From Pleurocapsaceae cyanobacterium CSU_1_1 (GTDB taxonomy: Bacteria > Cyanobacteriota > Cyanobacteriia > Cyanobacteriales > Xenococcaceae), in contig JAAUOU010000046.1 of the NCBI GenBank assembly GCA_012034765.1, positions 1 to 34,081 on the forward strand: 34,081 bases of DNA. The letters are read 5' to 3'. Below are positions 17,149-26,023 of this stretch, one piece after another. The notes below the pieces were generated by a model. That model was not told where the DNA came from. It saw only the letters and a program-made list of their open reading frames with translations, and ran no database searches. The position numbers and the translations under genes were made by a program. Each line of letters begins with the position of its first letter. Position 1 is the first letter of the stretch.

Positions 17149-17368
17149 AATCTCTAAAAATTGTTTTGTCTACATTGTTATTTTATATATTTATTGTAAT
17201 AGTTTGGCTGAGGACAGATGTTAAGTAATTATCTAGATCTCAACGAGTGGACTGATTATCTTTCTTGCCAGCGATCGCCACTTAATTGACTCCAAACTCC
17301 GAACTCCTATACTTTCTTTAGGCAAATTCTGTTAAGTTGCATAAAGAATATGTCAACTAGATCACCTC

Positions 17369-19168
17369 ATGACTGCACGTAAACGGAAATCATCAGAACA
17401 TCCTTTAAATCGACTGTTGCGATATGGAGATAAATATCAAACCATAGTCTGGCAAGCAACAATTTGCTCAATTTTAAATAAACTTTTCGATCTCGCACCT
17501 CCCGCTATTATTGGTGCTGCGGTGGATGTGGTGGTTCAAAAACAAGATTCAATCGTGGCACGCTTGGGGATTACTGATATTTTCCAACAGCTAGTGATAC
17601 TGTCAGTTTTATCGGCAATTATTTGGGTTTTCGAGTCAATCTTTGAATACGCTTTTACTCGACTGTGGCGCAATTTGGCTCAAGATGTACAGCACGATAT
17701 TCGCTTGGATGCTTATAGTCATGTCCAAAATTTAGAATCAGCCTACTTTGAGGAACGCAGTACAGGAGCATTACTATCAGTTCTCAATGACGATATTAAC
17801 CAACTGGAGAGATTTTTAGACGTTGGAGCAAATGAAATCATTCATGTTCTCACTACGGTAGTCGTCATCGGGGGGGCATTTTTTGTCTTGACTCCCAATC
17901 TAGCCTGGATGTCAATTATCCCTATTCCCATTATCGTTTGGGGTTCAATCGCTTTTCAAGGATGGCTTGCGCCTAGATATGCGGAAGTGCGAGAACGAGT
18001 CAGTACCCTTAATTCTCGTTTAGCCAATAACCTGAGTGGGATTACTACTATTAAAAGCTTTACTACTGAAGCTTATGAAATAGAACGTCTGGCTAAAGAT
18101 AGTAACGCCTATAGACAGAGTAATCAAAAAGCGATCGCTCTTTCCGCTGCTTTTATTCCCTTGATTCGCATGGTAATTCTGGCTGGCTTTACCGCTATCT
18201 TGCTTTATGGAGGGGTGCAGGCTGCATCTGGTGCTTTAGCAGTGGGAACTTATAGTGTGTTGGTGTTTCTGACTCAAAGATTACTTTGGCCATTAACTCA
18301 TTTAGGACAAACCTTTGATCTTTATCAACGGGCAATGGCTTCGATCGCCCGCGTGATGGACTTATTAGACACTCCCATTGCTATTCATTCTGGAGAGAAG
18401 TCTTTACCTCTAGCAAAAATTAAGGGTGCAGTAAGTCTCAATAACATCACTTTTGCCTACAGCCAGAGAGAACCAGTAATTAAAAATCTTTCTCTTAATA
18501 TACCCGCAGGTAAAACTATTGCGATCGTGGGAGCAACAGGTTCGGGTAAAAGTACTTTAGTTAAGCTACTGCTGCGACTATACGAGGTACAGTCAGGGGA
18601 AATCACTTTAGATGGTCAAAACATTAAAGATATTGTGCTGTGGGATTTACGTCGTGCTGTCGGTTTAGTTAGCCAAGATGTCTTTTTGTTCCACGGCACG
18701 GTGAGAGAAAATATCAGCTATGGTTCTCCTGATGCTACTACCCGCCAAATCGAAGAAGCTGCCAGAATTGCCGAAGCTGCCCAGTTTATTAGCGAACTAC
18801 CCCAAGGCTATGACACCATTGTGGGGGAAAGGGGACAGAAACTATCTGGAGGACAAAAACAGCGAATTGCGATCGCCAGAGCCGTCTTAAAAGATCCTCC
18901 AATCCTCGTCTTAGACGAAGCCACCTCCGCCGTCGATAACGAAACCGAAGCTGCGATCGCTCGTTCTTTAGAAAAAATTACGCAAAATCGAACCACTATT
19001 GCGATCGCTCACCGTCTTTCTACCATTAGACATTCAGACTGTATTTATGTGATGAGTTATGGTCAACTAATCGAACGGGGAACTCATGAAGAATTATTAG
19101 CCCAGGATGGTGCTTATGCTGGCTTATGGCGGGTTCAAACAGGAGCAAGAAGCAAAATCGAAGCCTAA
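17369..19168 (+). CDS. ABC exporter, fused membrane and ATPase domains
   Basis: The 599-residue half-transporter works as a homodimer or heterodimer in the inner membrane. Six membrane helices span about residues 30-310 (ABC_membrane fold), including the coupling-type segment [19 protein letters not shown]. In the ATPase part, Walker A is GATGSGKST (388-396), the signature is LSGGQ (492-496), Walker B is ILVLDEAT (512-519) and the H-loop is AHRLST (His548). It is close to MsbA/BmrA-type exporters of lipids or drugs; the substrate cannot be told. It diverges from the ABC/P450 operon and so may share its regulatory spacer. The 3' end overlaps the convergent 19165-19506 gene by 4 bp. The frame is intact. 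Confidence 0.94.
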   Translation: MTARKRKSSEHPLNRLLRYGDKYQTIVWQATICSILNKLFDLAPPAIIGAAVDVVVQKQDSIVARLGITDIFQQLVILSVLSAIIWVFESIFEYAFTRLWRNLAQDVQHDIRLDAYSHVQNLESAYFEERSTGALLSVLNDDINQLERFLDVGANEIIHVLTTVVVIGGAFFVLTPNLAWMSIIPIPIIVWGSIAFQGWLAPRYAEVRERVSTLNSRLANNLSGITTIKSFTTEAYEIERLAKDSNAYRQSNQKAIALSAAFIPLIRMVILAGFTAILLYGGVQAASGALAVGTYSVLVFLTQRLLWPLTHLGQTFDLYQRAMASIARVMDLLDTPIAIHSGEKSLPLAKIKGAVSLNNITFAYSQREPVIKNLSLNIPAGKTIAIVGATGSGKSTLVKLLLRLYEVQSGEITLDGQNIKDIVLWDLRRAVGLVSQDVFLFHGTVRENISYGSPDATTRQIEEAARIAEAAQFISELPQGYDTIVGERGQKLSGGQKQRIAIARAVLKDPPILVLDEATSAVDNETEAAIARSLEKITQNRTTIAIAHRLSTIRHSDCIYVMSYGQLIERGTHEELLAQDGAYAGLWRVQTGARSKIEA

Positions 19169-19506
19169 ATGTTAACTAACTCTAGATGTCGGCTGCGGAT
19201 TGTATCGGCGATCGCTTTTAACCAAGTTTCGTTGATCATTTCTTTCGATAGCTGAAAGACACAATAGCCCTGTTGTTGGGCTAAATTGAGCTTTTCATAG
19301 TCTCGCATCAAACTCTTGCCTGTACTGTGTCCGCCTTGATGCCAAATTTGTCCATTAATCTCAATGGCGACTTTGGCAGCAAAATTTACATAGTCGAATT
19401 TAAAACGACGCTGAGGAATTAGCCGTACCTCTGTTTCTAGATCTAAGTCAGGAAAAAGCTCTGACCACATTAGATCGAACTCAAATTCTAGGCTACTAAT
19501 ACTCAT
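19165..19506 (-). CDS. DUF559/VSR-like endonuclease-fold protein
   Basis: The 113-residue protein resembles the short restriction-endonuclease-like domain of DUF559 and very-short-patch repair proteins. The core [20 protein letters not shown] carries Asp and Glu in the PD-(D/E)xK arrangement, followed by [20 protein letters not shown] and a final strand GYCVFQLS. It is probably a nuclease-like fold, but metal-ion activity is not proven. It is cytosolic and compact with no extra domain. It converges with the ABC exporter and shares 4 bp with its stop. A MITE-end-like sequence lies about 75 bp upstream of its start (19581-19625). Confidence 0.72.
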   Translation of the reverse strand: MSISSLEFEFDLMWSELFPDLDLETEVRLIPQRRFKFDYVNFAAKVAIEINGQIWHQGGHSTGKSLMRDYEKLNLAQQQGYCVFQLSKEMINETWLKAIADTIRSRHLELVNI

Positions 19507-19580
19507 CGGTTAAGTTAAACTAAAAGTGTTTTTTTTACTGAAGATAACCTGATTTTCTCGGATTGACCAACAGAATTAGC

Positions 19581-19625
19581 TCCTATACTTCTCGTTAGGG
19601 AGATAGGGAGATAGGGAGAAAATTA
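19581..19625. mobile_element. Solo or decayed end related to the 1426-1549 MITE
   Basis: TATACTTCTCGTTAGGG is followed by AGATAGGG octamers and then GAGAAAATTA. This parallels the reversed right end of the MITE, CAATACTTCTCGTTTAGGG, followed by ATTTAGGG octamers and then GAAATGATTA. Fourteen of the 16 terminal bases can be aligned. No second inverted end is seen nearby, so it looks like a one-ended remnant. Confidence 0.5.
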
Positions 19626-19669
19626 AATTGTTAATAACCCCTAATTGCGTTTAAATCCAAGAGCAAAAA

Positions 19670-20606
19670 TCAATTTTGTGGCTGTTTAAGATAACTCTCT
19701 AACAATTCTATATTTTTATGGGGTTCTAGCTGAATAGTGGCACGAACTGAACCATATCTTTCCTTCAGTTTCTGTTCTACTGCCGTTACAATTGCGTAAG
19801 CCGCATCAATTTCTCGTGGCGCAACAACTAGATGCATCTCAATAAAAATTTCTTGACCGATTACTCCTCTAGAAGTGATTGAATGACAGTTTAGTACGCC
19901 ATAAACATCCATGACAATTTCCATGATTTCTCTAGCTGAGATAGCGACGCGATCGCTAAGAAAAGGAATATTATCTCTGATTACTTCCCAGGCACTCCAA
20001 AATACTAAACCTGCCACCAGAAAAGCTAATACAACATCTAACCATGTCCATCCCAAACGTATTCCCCACATCCCAGCTAAAAGAACTATTGTTACCCAAA
20101 CATCACCAAGAGTATGTCGAGCATCGGCTTGTAATAGCTTGCTATTGAGTGCTTTTCCTCTTTGAGCTTCGTACACAGAAATACCAATATTGATCATCAA
20201 AACAGCAATCATCATAATTAAACTAAGATTGCTCACCTGAATGGACTCGCTATCCCCAGAAAAAAAGGCGCTTCACCGCAGAACCTAAAATTTCTACCCC
20301 CGCTACTATCAAAAAACCCGCAATTCCTAACGCGCCTAAAGATTCAAACTTTGAATGTCCATAAGGATGATCCCAGTCTGGTTGAGGGTTGGCAAGACGC
20401 ATCGCAATTAAACCCAAAATATTGCTGGCACTGTCTGAAAAAGAGTGCAAGGCATCTGCTAATAAACTCAAAGAACCAGTAGCTAAACCTAAGCTAAATT
20501 TCGTTTCTAAAACAAGTAAATTCAATCCTAATGTTATGTAAAGCACATTTTTAATTGAACTTTGTCTTTGAGATAGCCGAACATCAAGCTCAGGTGAGAA
20601 GTTCAT
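19670..20606 (-). pseudogene. Cation diffusion facilitator transporter, split by +1 in A7
   Basis: The gene encodes a CDF (ZitB/FieF-like) metal exporter for Zn, Fe, Co or similar ions. The N-terminal piece (20606 to 20250) has the first metal site HSFSD in LLADALHSFSDSASN and the loop DWDHPYGHSKFESLG, then runs AVKRLFFWG and stops. The second piece reads ESIQVSNLSLI, then the second metal site HTLGD in LLQADARHTLGDV, and the C-terminal cytosolic domain with HLVVAPR. One T fewer in the run (A7 at 20260-20266 on the plus strand) would join them as RLFSGDSESIQVSN in one continuous protein of about 311 residues. All key residues survive, so transcriptional slippage or a sequencing error could leave a working transporter. 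The second piece could not easily fold alone. Confidence 0.85.
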
Positions 20607-20726
20607 TAGCAGCTGCCAAATTATTTATTAACTTAATTTCTGATTCGCTTCAAGATTATCTCATATTCGGCGAAAATAGCAGCGTAATTGGACGAGGAAA
20701 TTTAGCTTCAAGTAACTTAAACTTTT

Positions 20727-21530
20727 TTAAGTTTCTAGCAGAAATGCGTCACTATTACTGCTTAATTCTGGAGATAGATTTAACCAACTAGCAGAACTAA
20801 CCTCTATTTTGGACTTAAGACTAATTAATACTTGCTGTAGTTCTAATGGATTATGATAACGATCGCAGATGAAGTCAATCTGTACTTCTATTTCTGGCAA
20901 AATATGGTCGCCAACTAAATTTCTACTGCTAACTTTAGTCGGTATTAGTTCTTGTTCTTTCCCTAATTGAACTAATAAAGCTAAAACGTCAGATTCATCT
21001 ACTGCTAGGCAATTGACTCGATATTGGTAACGAATTTCTTGAGTAACTGATTTTGTGGTTGATTCTACTTTAGTTTGGGGCTTTAAATCACTCTTTAACT
21101 CTTTTTCTATGTTGGGCATAAAATCTTTTTCGGGAGCGGGAAAGAGTAAATTAGTGAGGAGAATTATCAATATAGCAATATAAGCAGGAAAGAAAAGACC
21201 AGATCCTACCAGAGATCCCGCTGCTCCTGCACACCAAAGTTTAGTTATGACATTTACATTTACATTTTGGAAAGGAACTAGCCTTTCTTGTTTTTGAAAA
21301 AAAAGTCCAGCACAAAGAATGCTGATACCCAAGATCAGCTGTGAAGAAAATTTAGTTTCTGAAGTCAAGCTGGCAAGTATTGAAAACATCGCTGCTCCCA
21401 AAGCCATCTGAATATTAGATAGAATAAATTGCTTAGTTTGATACCATTTTTTTTCGATTGCTACAGTACTTCCGACAATAAAAGCAAATAGTAGCCTTCC
21501 GGCGATTTCTTGCCAGCTTATTAGATTCAT
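20727..21530 (-). CDS. MgtC/SapB family membrane protein
   Basis: This 267-residue membrane protein resembles MgtC/SapB: the opening WQEIAGRLLFAFIVGSTVAIEKKWYQ, where most members have a GR and GxxR-like start, then GAAMFSILASL, GISILCAGLFF and a fourth to fifth helix ending near residue 128. A soluble C-terminal part of about 125 residues has ACT-like strands (YRVNCLAVDESDV and IEVQIDFICD). Such proteins are linked to Mg or phosphate homeostasis and to membrane ATPase control in other bacteria; the role here is not known. It is the upstream neighbour of the split CDF gene, so a metal-related context is possible. The spacing to the CDF start is about 120 bp. Confidence 0.8.
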   Translation of the reverse strand: MNLISWQEIAGRLLFAFIVGSTVAIEKKWYQTKQFILSNIQMALGAAMFSILASLTSETKFSSQLILGISILCAGLFFQKQERLVPFQNVNVNVITKLWCAGAAGSLVGSGLFFPAYIAILIILLTNLLFPAPEKDFMPNIEKELKSDLKPQTKVESTTKSVTQEIRYQYRVNCLAVDESDVLALLVQLGKEQELIPTKVSSRNLVGDHILPEIEVQIDFICDRYHNPLELQQVLISLKSKIEVSSASWLNLSPELSSNSDAFLLET

Positions 21531-21614
21531 TTGTTCTACTTGATTATCCAGCTTTAAACTAAGTTTTTCAGCATTGTAGTAGTATACAAGCCTATGTGAA
21601 CTCTGGTATTCAGT

Positions 21615-22364
21615 TTAAGCATTGATTAGTTTAAGAGGTGATGTATCTAAAGGTTGTTCAAGTTTTTGCCAAAATTTAATTATTTTTCTTCCCGTATTTT
21701 CAGGAAAAAAGTAATGAAAGAAATGATGTCCTAATGGGTTAAGCCAGAGTAGATCTTCATCTTTCAAATAATCTGACCATCCTTGTAAAGCAGAGCGATC
21801 GCTAATGCCATCATTCTCACTGCCACACACCATCATCGGCATTAATACCCCTCCAGGTTGCACTCGATCTAACTGATAAAGTGAATGAGCGGTAGGTGCT
21901 GTATATAAATCTTGCTTGAGAGTCTCAACTAGTTTTTGGGTATTTGTCTGGCTTTGATGACCAAACATCATCTGTACCATCCGAGCCAGAATAATATCTT
22001 GACTGCAAGGTAATAGCTTTCGCATTTGATAATAGTGCGCTTGCCAATCAATAGAGGGAGAGCAACCTACTCCCAGTAGAGTTAAAGATTTGACTCGCTG
22101 GGGATATTTACGAGCATAGAGTAATCCGAGTAAACCACCTGTGCCATGACCAATTAGATCTATCGGTTGAGATTTAGATTTAAGATAGTCATGAAGTAAT
22201 GTTATGCCTATTTCTATAGAGCTTGCTTCGTCTATTTCCTGATGATATTCCCAATAGGCGATGGGTATTTGTTGAGATAGATAGCGAATGATGCGACCAT
22301 CAAAGTATTTGAAACTAGGATTGGCATTAAGCCAAATTGGCGCTGTTTCAGGAGATCTCTTCAT
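21615..22364 (-). CDS. Alpha/beta hydrolase-fold protein with altered nucleophile elbow
   Basis: This 249-residue protein has an alpha/beta hydrolase fold. The nucleophile elbow reads GHGTGG (72-77) where active enzymes have GHSxGG, so Gly74 stands in place of the catalytic Ser. An acid-type strand CGSENDGISD and a late LGHHFFHYFF with His candidates are present. The N-terminus is short, without a signal peptide. It may be a non-catalytic member, or it may use another residue (Thr75 is next to the position). The start codon overlaps the stop of the small Cys-rich gene by 4 bp (22361-22364), so the two are co-translated. I do not recognise a substrate. Confidence 0.8.
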   Translation of the reverse strand: MKRSPETAPIWLNANPSFKYFDGRIIRYLSQQIPIAYWEYHQEIDEASSIEIGITLLHDYLKSKSQPIDLIGHGTGGLLGLLYARKYPQRVKSLTLLGVGCSPSIDWQAHYYQMRKLLPCSQDIILARMVQMMFGHQSQTNTQKLVETLKQDLYTAPTAHSLYQLDRVQPGGVLMPMMVCGSENDGISDRSALQGWSDYLKDEDLLWLNPLGHHFFHYFFPENTGRKIIKFWQKLEQPLDTSPLKLINA

Positions 22365-22624
22365 TTTAAGTAAGTAATTTTAGGTTTGAATACTGAATGC
22401 TGTGATTTTTGATTGGCATTACTACAATGATTTACAGCAAGACAGCTACTACAGCCAGTTTTGCTTTGATCTGCAAGAAAGTCTCGGCAACCAATCGCTG
22501 TTTCTGACATCGCTGCTAGAGGATTAACTGTACATTTCAGTCGATAGTCCCCCGTAAAGTAGACACATTTGTCGCAGGGTATTTGGTGCAGGCGCTTGAG
22601 ATGATTAACTGCCTGCTCGATCAT
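22361..22624 (-). CDS. Small conserved Cys-rich protein of cyanobacterial type
   Basis: The start at 22624 gives 87 residues; a longer frame from 22696 would add a hydrophobic stretch (MVHLAFCCSIWTLIFSCLFW) that looks unlike the rest and probably is not translated. The core has CDKCVYFTGDYRLKCTVNP, then AIGCRDF and a final CSSCLAVNHC, seven Cys in all, pointing to metal or disulfide binding. Function is not known. It overlaps the alpha/beta hydrolase start by 4 bp. Its place in a two-gene unit with a hydrolase-fold protein suggests a shared job. Confidence 0.7.
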   Translation of the reverse strand: MIEQAVNHLKRLHQIPCDKCVYFTGDYRLKCTVNPLAAMSETAIGCRDFLADQSKTGCSSCLAVNHCSNANQKSQHSVFKPKITYLK

Positions 22625-22729
22625 AGAAAGCGATCGCCAAAACAAGCAAGAAAAAATTAATGTCCAAATACTACAACAGAAAGCTAGATGTACCATGAGT
22701 AGATGATTCTAGTGGCTGTTAGAAGAAAA

Positions 22730-22780
22730 GGGAAAAGCAAGAGATAAAATATTGGCTCATTATTATCAGGTGCTTTTCCC
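22730..22780. repeat. Ten-base inverted repeat between flavodoxin and the Cys-rich gene
   Basis: GGGAAAAGCA (22730-22739) pairs exactly with TGCTTTTCCC (22771-22780) across a 31-base loop. It lies between the minus-strand flavodoxin stop and the next minus-strand start, and could be part of a transcription end. There is no clear T-run. Confidence 0.45.
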
Positions 22781-22832
22781 TGGTTTTGGAGAGGAGAATC
22801 CCCAAACTTTTTAGATAGCTTTTAGCTATTTA

Positions 22833-23348
22833 TTACAGAGCAAATTCAGATTTCAGTTGTATCGTCCATTGTTGAATTCGCTCTTCTGTTAATTCTGATT
22901 GATTATCTTCATCTAAAGCCAAGCCGACAAATTTACCACCTTTATCCGCTTTAGATGCTTCATGTTCATAGCCTTCTGTAGACCAATGACCTACTGTTTC
23001 ACCTCCTAGACTAGAAATCTTTTCTTCCAAGATTCCCATCGCGTCTTGAAAATTATCGGCATAGCCTACTTGATCCCCAGTGCCGAAATAGGCCACTTTC
23101 TTCCCACTAAAGTCGATGTTGTCTAGATCGTCTTCATAGAAGCCTTCCCAGTCTGATTGTAATCCGCCAATATCCCAAGTGGGACAGGCAATAATAATGC
23201 GATCGTAGTCTGCAAAGTCACTATCTGAGACATCAGAAATTTCGTGAAGTGCCACAACGCTTGAGCCTCCTAAAGCCTTTTGTATGGCTTCGGCAGCTTC
23301 TTCAGTTTTCCCTGTAGTCGATCCGTAAAATAATCCAACTTTAGCCAT
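22833..23348 (-). CDS. isiB: Flavodoxin, long-chain
   Basis: The 171-residue flavodoxin carries electrons from photosystem I in place of ferredoxin, usually under iron limitation. The FMN phosphate loop is GSTTGKTEE (9-17), the 60s loop is PTWDIGGLQSDW, and the 90s loop is GTGDQVGYADNF. The long-chain insert is present (about SSLGGETVGHWSTEGYEHE). Acidic composition is typical. The symbol isiB is the usual cyanobacterial name for this type. Upstream (23422-23446) lies an A/T-rich inverted repeat that could be an iron-responsive operator. No isiA gene is adjacent, so it is not part of the classical isiAB operon in this window. Confidence 0.95.
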   Translation of the reverse strand: MAKVGLFYGSTTGKTEEAAEAIQKALGGSSVVALHEISDVSDSDFADYDRIIIACPTWDIGGLQSDWEGFYEDDLDNIDFSGKKVAYFGTGDQVGYADNFQDAMGILEEKISSLGGETVGHWSTEGYEHEASKADKGGKFVGLALDEDNQSELTEERIQQWTIQLKSEFAL

Positions 23349-23708
23349 GATGGTTTTTTCTGTTAATTGATTTTGTGATTTTTCGTGGGCGGTATGTCTG
23401 TTTTAGTTATCTCTCAAGTTATTGAAATTAATTACTAATTATTCAAAATAATATTAGCCTTGGGAAAAAGTAGGAATCAGACAATTTCAATTAGACTAAA
23501 GCCACAATCTTGACTATGAAGTAGCAGTCAAATCTTGATCACTACCCAATTCCTAATCAGGCGTGAGAAAATTCTCTTTAGTATCATACACATTATTGCA
23601 AAATAATTGCAATAAAATTTGAAATTTAAATTCTGCGTTTGGACATTGGTAGTTTGGGAATATAGTTCGATAGCTCAAATCAAGTCATCGTTCCCACCCA
23701 AAAGACTA
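23349..23708. other. Intergenic region upstream of flavodoxin
   Basis: This spacer of 360 bp is A/T-rich, without a supported reading frame or tRNA. It holds the TTGAA/TTCAA inverted repeat at 23422-23446. The rest shows no clear repeat or terminator, although both neighbouring minus-strand genes need signals here: the flavodoxin promoter and the end of the oxidoreductase gene. Confidence 0.6.
23422..23446. promoter_or_regulatory. A/T-rich inverted repeat upstream of flavodoxin, possible Fur-type operator
   Basis: TTGAAATTAATTA and TAATTATTCAA form an imperfect dyad with TTGAA/TTCAA ends, about 75-100 bp upstream of the flavodoxin start. Iron control of isiB by Fur is known in cyanobacteria, but the match to a Fur box is not strong. 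Confidence 0.3.
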
Positions 23709-24805
23709 TTATTTAGTCCACTGACTGCGAAGCCAATCTATTGTCTCCATAATCTTTAGTGTTTCATCTAAAGGCATCACTTTGCTTTCCAACTCACCGT
23801 TTTGCAGACATCTAACTACTTCTGCTGCTTCGTAATTGTAGCCATTTCCGACTAAGGGTTTGACCGTCTTTGCGTCTGAATTTAATAAACCTGTCAGGGA
23901 AATATAGGCTCGTTTAATTAGCGAGTTTTGCTTAACTTTCGCCAACAGCTTTTGTTTACTGTTAAGAGGTATTAAAGGAGAGGGAAAAGAATTATTCGTA
24001 GCTTCAGGAAATTTAGTGAGGGAAAGCTTTTCGGGCATAATAAACAGTTTTTCTAGAGTAATTCTGCCCTTGTCGCCCATGATCATTGCTTGATTAGAGC
24101 TTTCTGTACAGAGAGATTGAGCCAAAACAGCTAATGCCCCATCAGCATAATTTAACAGCACCGCAGATTGTTCATCTACTCCTGTAGCTGAAAGATTTGC
24201 CTGTGTTTGCATTCTGGATGGTTCACCCAGGAGATAATAAGCTAGAGAAAGACCATAAATACCGCGATCAAGTAGCACCCCTCCGCCTTGCTCTAAAGTG
24301 TCAAAATGGCTGCTGTTACCGTTAACGATATAACCAAAATCTGCTGTAAGCATTCTCACCTTGCCAATTTCTCCCTGCTCAATCATGGTTTTTACCTGTT
24401 GAACCAAAGGCATAAAGCGCATCCACATCGCCTCCATGCAAAATAGCTTTTGGCGACGGGCGACTTGAATGACTTCCTGGGCTTGAGCAGCATTAACTGT
24501 AAAAGGTTTTTCGCAAAGAACTGGTTTTTTGCTGATAAACATAAAATACTCAAATCTTTGTGAGTATAGTTAGGAGTTCCAATGTAAACAACGTCGATAT
24601 CTGGATCTTGAACTAATTCTTCACAGCTATTATAAAAACGGGGAATCTGAAATATTTGGCTAAATACTTTGGCATTGGCAGCTTTTCTGGAAGCCACTCC
24701 TATTAGTTGAGCTTGTGGGACTGATTTTAATCCTTGAGCGAATTTTCCTGCAATGAATCCCGTGCCGATAATTCCCCAACGAATAGGTTGTGATGACATA
24801 CTCAA
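23709..24805 (-). pseudogene. Gfo/Idh/MocA family oxidoreductase, split by -1 in a T6 run
   Basis: The gene encodes an NAD(P)-dependent Gfo/Idh/MocA oxidoreductase, which acts on sugars or sugar-like alcohols. The N-terminal piece has the Rossmann start RWGIIGTGFIAGKFAQGL, GVASR and VVYIGTPNYTHKDLSI, then goes out of frame after LCLSAK. The second piece resumes as KKPVLCEKPFTVNAAQA, with the diagnostic EKP motif, MEAMWMRF and a C-terminal beta-sheet domain. Restoring one base in T6 (24525-24530 on the plus strand) gives LSAKKPVLCEKPF in one frame. The two frames overlap at 24392-24542. All family motifs survive, so this is a recent change, slippage or a sequencing error. The full length would be about 365 residues. 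Confidence 0.88.
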
Positions 24806-24849
24806 AAAATTTGGTTAAAAGCTACATGCTGCTGATCTAAATTTACTTA

Positions 24850-25895
24850 TTAATTAGCAGATTTAGCAAGAGCGATCGCGACTGCATCATTATTTTTGCG
24901 TAGTCCTTCGTAATGGAAAAACACTTGACCACTGAAGTGGCGATCGCGATTAGTTTTAATATATTTAATCAAGTCTTGATGACGAACATCTTTGCCATTA
25001 GCAGTCAAGGCAATACCTGGGGCAAATTTAGATAGTGAGTTAGGGTCAAAAGTTTGAACAATCTTCTTCACTTCTTGGTTGTAGCCGAAGAAATTAGAGC
25101 GATAAATCTGGGGGTGAATCATGTCGCATAAACCCTGATCTACCCAAGCTTTGCTATCTTGCAGCAGGTTATTCAGACAAAAAGGATATACCGCAGGGGA
25201 CAGGGAAACAATTGCTTGAGGCTTAATTGTTTTTACTGCTTGATACATTTCGGCTAAAAACTCAGTTAAAAGATTGGCGCGCCACTGTATCCACTGTTGG
25301 TTTTGGTGATTATAAGGCGGCTGCTTAACAAAACTTGCTTGATATTTCCCGATCGTAACACTATCGTATCCTGCGGTAACGGGCAAGGCAGGCAGCGATC
25401 GCATCCTTGAATTCCGTCTACATCATAGTTACTGATGATTTCTTTGATAATCGACTGCATAAATTGTTGAGCTTCGGGGTGAAAAGCATTCATCCAGGTT
25501 AGCCCACCCTGTCTTACCGTTGCGCCATCACGATCAATTGCTTGCCAATGGGGATATTGCTGGAGAATATGCCCTCCATCTGAGCGGTGAGAGGCAGCAA
25601 AACCATATTCCAACCAGGGGATTATTTGAAGATTACGCTGTCTTGCTTCTGTAATGATCTCTGCTAAAGGATCGCGCTCCTGCTTTTGATAAAAAGGGTC
25701 GATTGCTGGTAAATGATAGTGATTCATTATTTGGCTAGGATAGAGAGTATATCCCCGATTCCAAACCACAGGAAAGATCAGATTAAATCCATAAAAGCTT
25801 AAAAAATCTAACGCCTCAATTATATTTTGCCGTGACTCCAGCACTTTGCTGTGAGGACGATTGGCAATCCAAACTCCGCGTATTTCTGACATCAA
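24850..25895 (-). pseudogene. Glycosyl-hydrolase-like family 10 (GHL10) protein, split at a HIP1 site
   Basis: This is a TIM-barrel glycosyl-hydrolase-like protein of the GHL10 kind. The N-terminal piece reads EIRGVWIANRPHSKVLESR, then FNLIFPVVWNRGYTLYPS, PLAEIITEARQRNLQIIPW and NYDVDGIQG, then goes out of frame. The second piece resumes as LPALPVTAGYDSVTIG, with MIHPQIYRSNFFGY and PGIALTANG. A missing C beside GCGATCGC (25395-25402) would restore DRLPALPV. No signal peptide is seen. The frames overlap at 25266-25404. Joined length would be about 348 residues. The enzyme activity of the family is not well known; the likely substrate is a polysaccharide. Confidence 0.82.
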
Positions 25896-26023
25896 GACTG
25901 GTTACTAAAATATACTGCTGAGATGATAATCAACCCTAGTAAGCACAAGGGAACTAATAAATTAATTGGTTCAATCATTTTAAGATCAAATTAAATTGCG
26001 TTTTCTCTCCCCTAAATTTTTAC

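Noticed and set aside
22625-22696. N-terminal membrane segment of the small Cys-rich protein
   Set aside because: The upstream in-frame extension MVHLAFCC... has no ribosome site seen and does not resemble the conserved-looking core; the ATG at 22624 fits better.
23560-23700. tRNA gene in the spacer upstream of flavodoxin
   Set aside because: GTTCGAT-like bases occur, but no cloverleaf with acceptor and anticodon stems can be formed.
24850-25895. Two separate genes instead of one broken GHL10-type gene
   Set aside because: Each part holds half of one TIM-barrel family sequence, and the halves join at a single base change.
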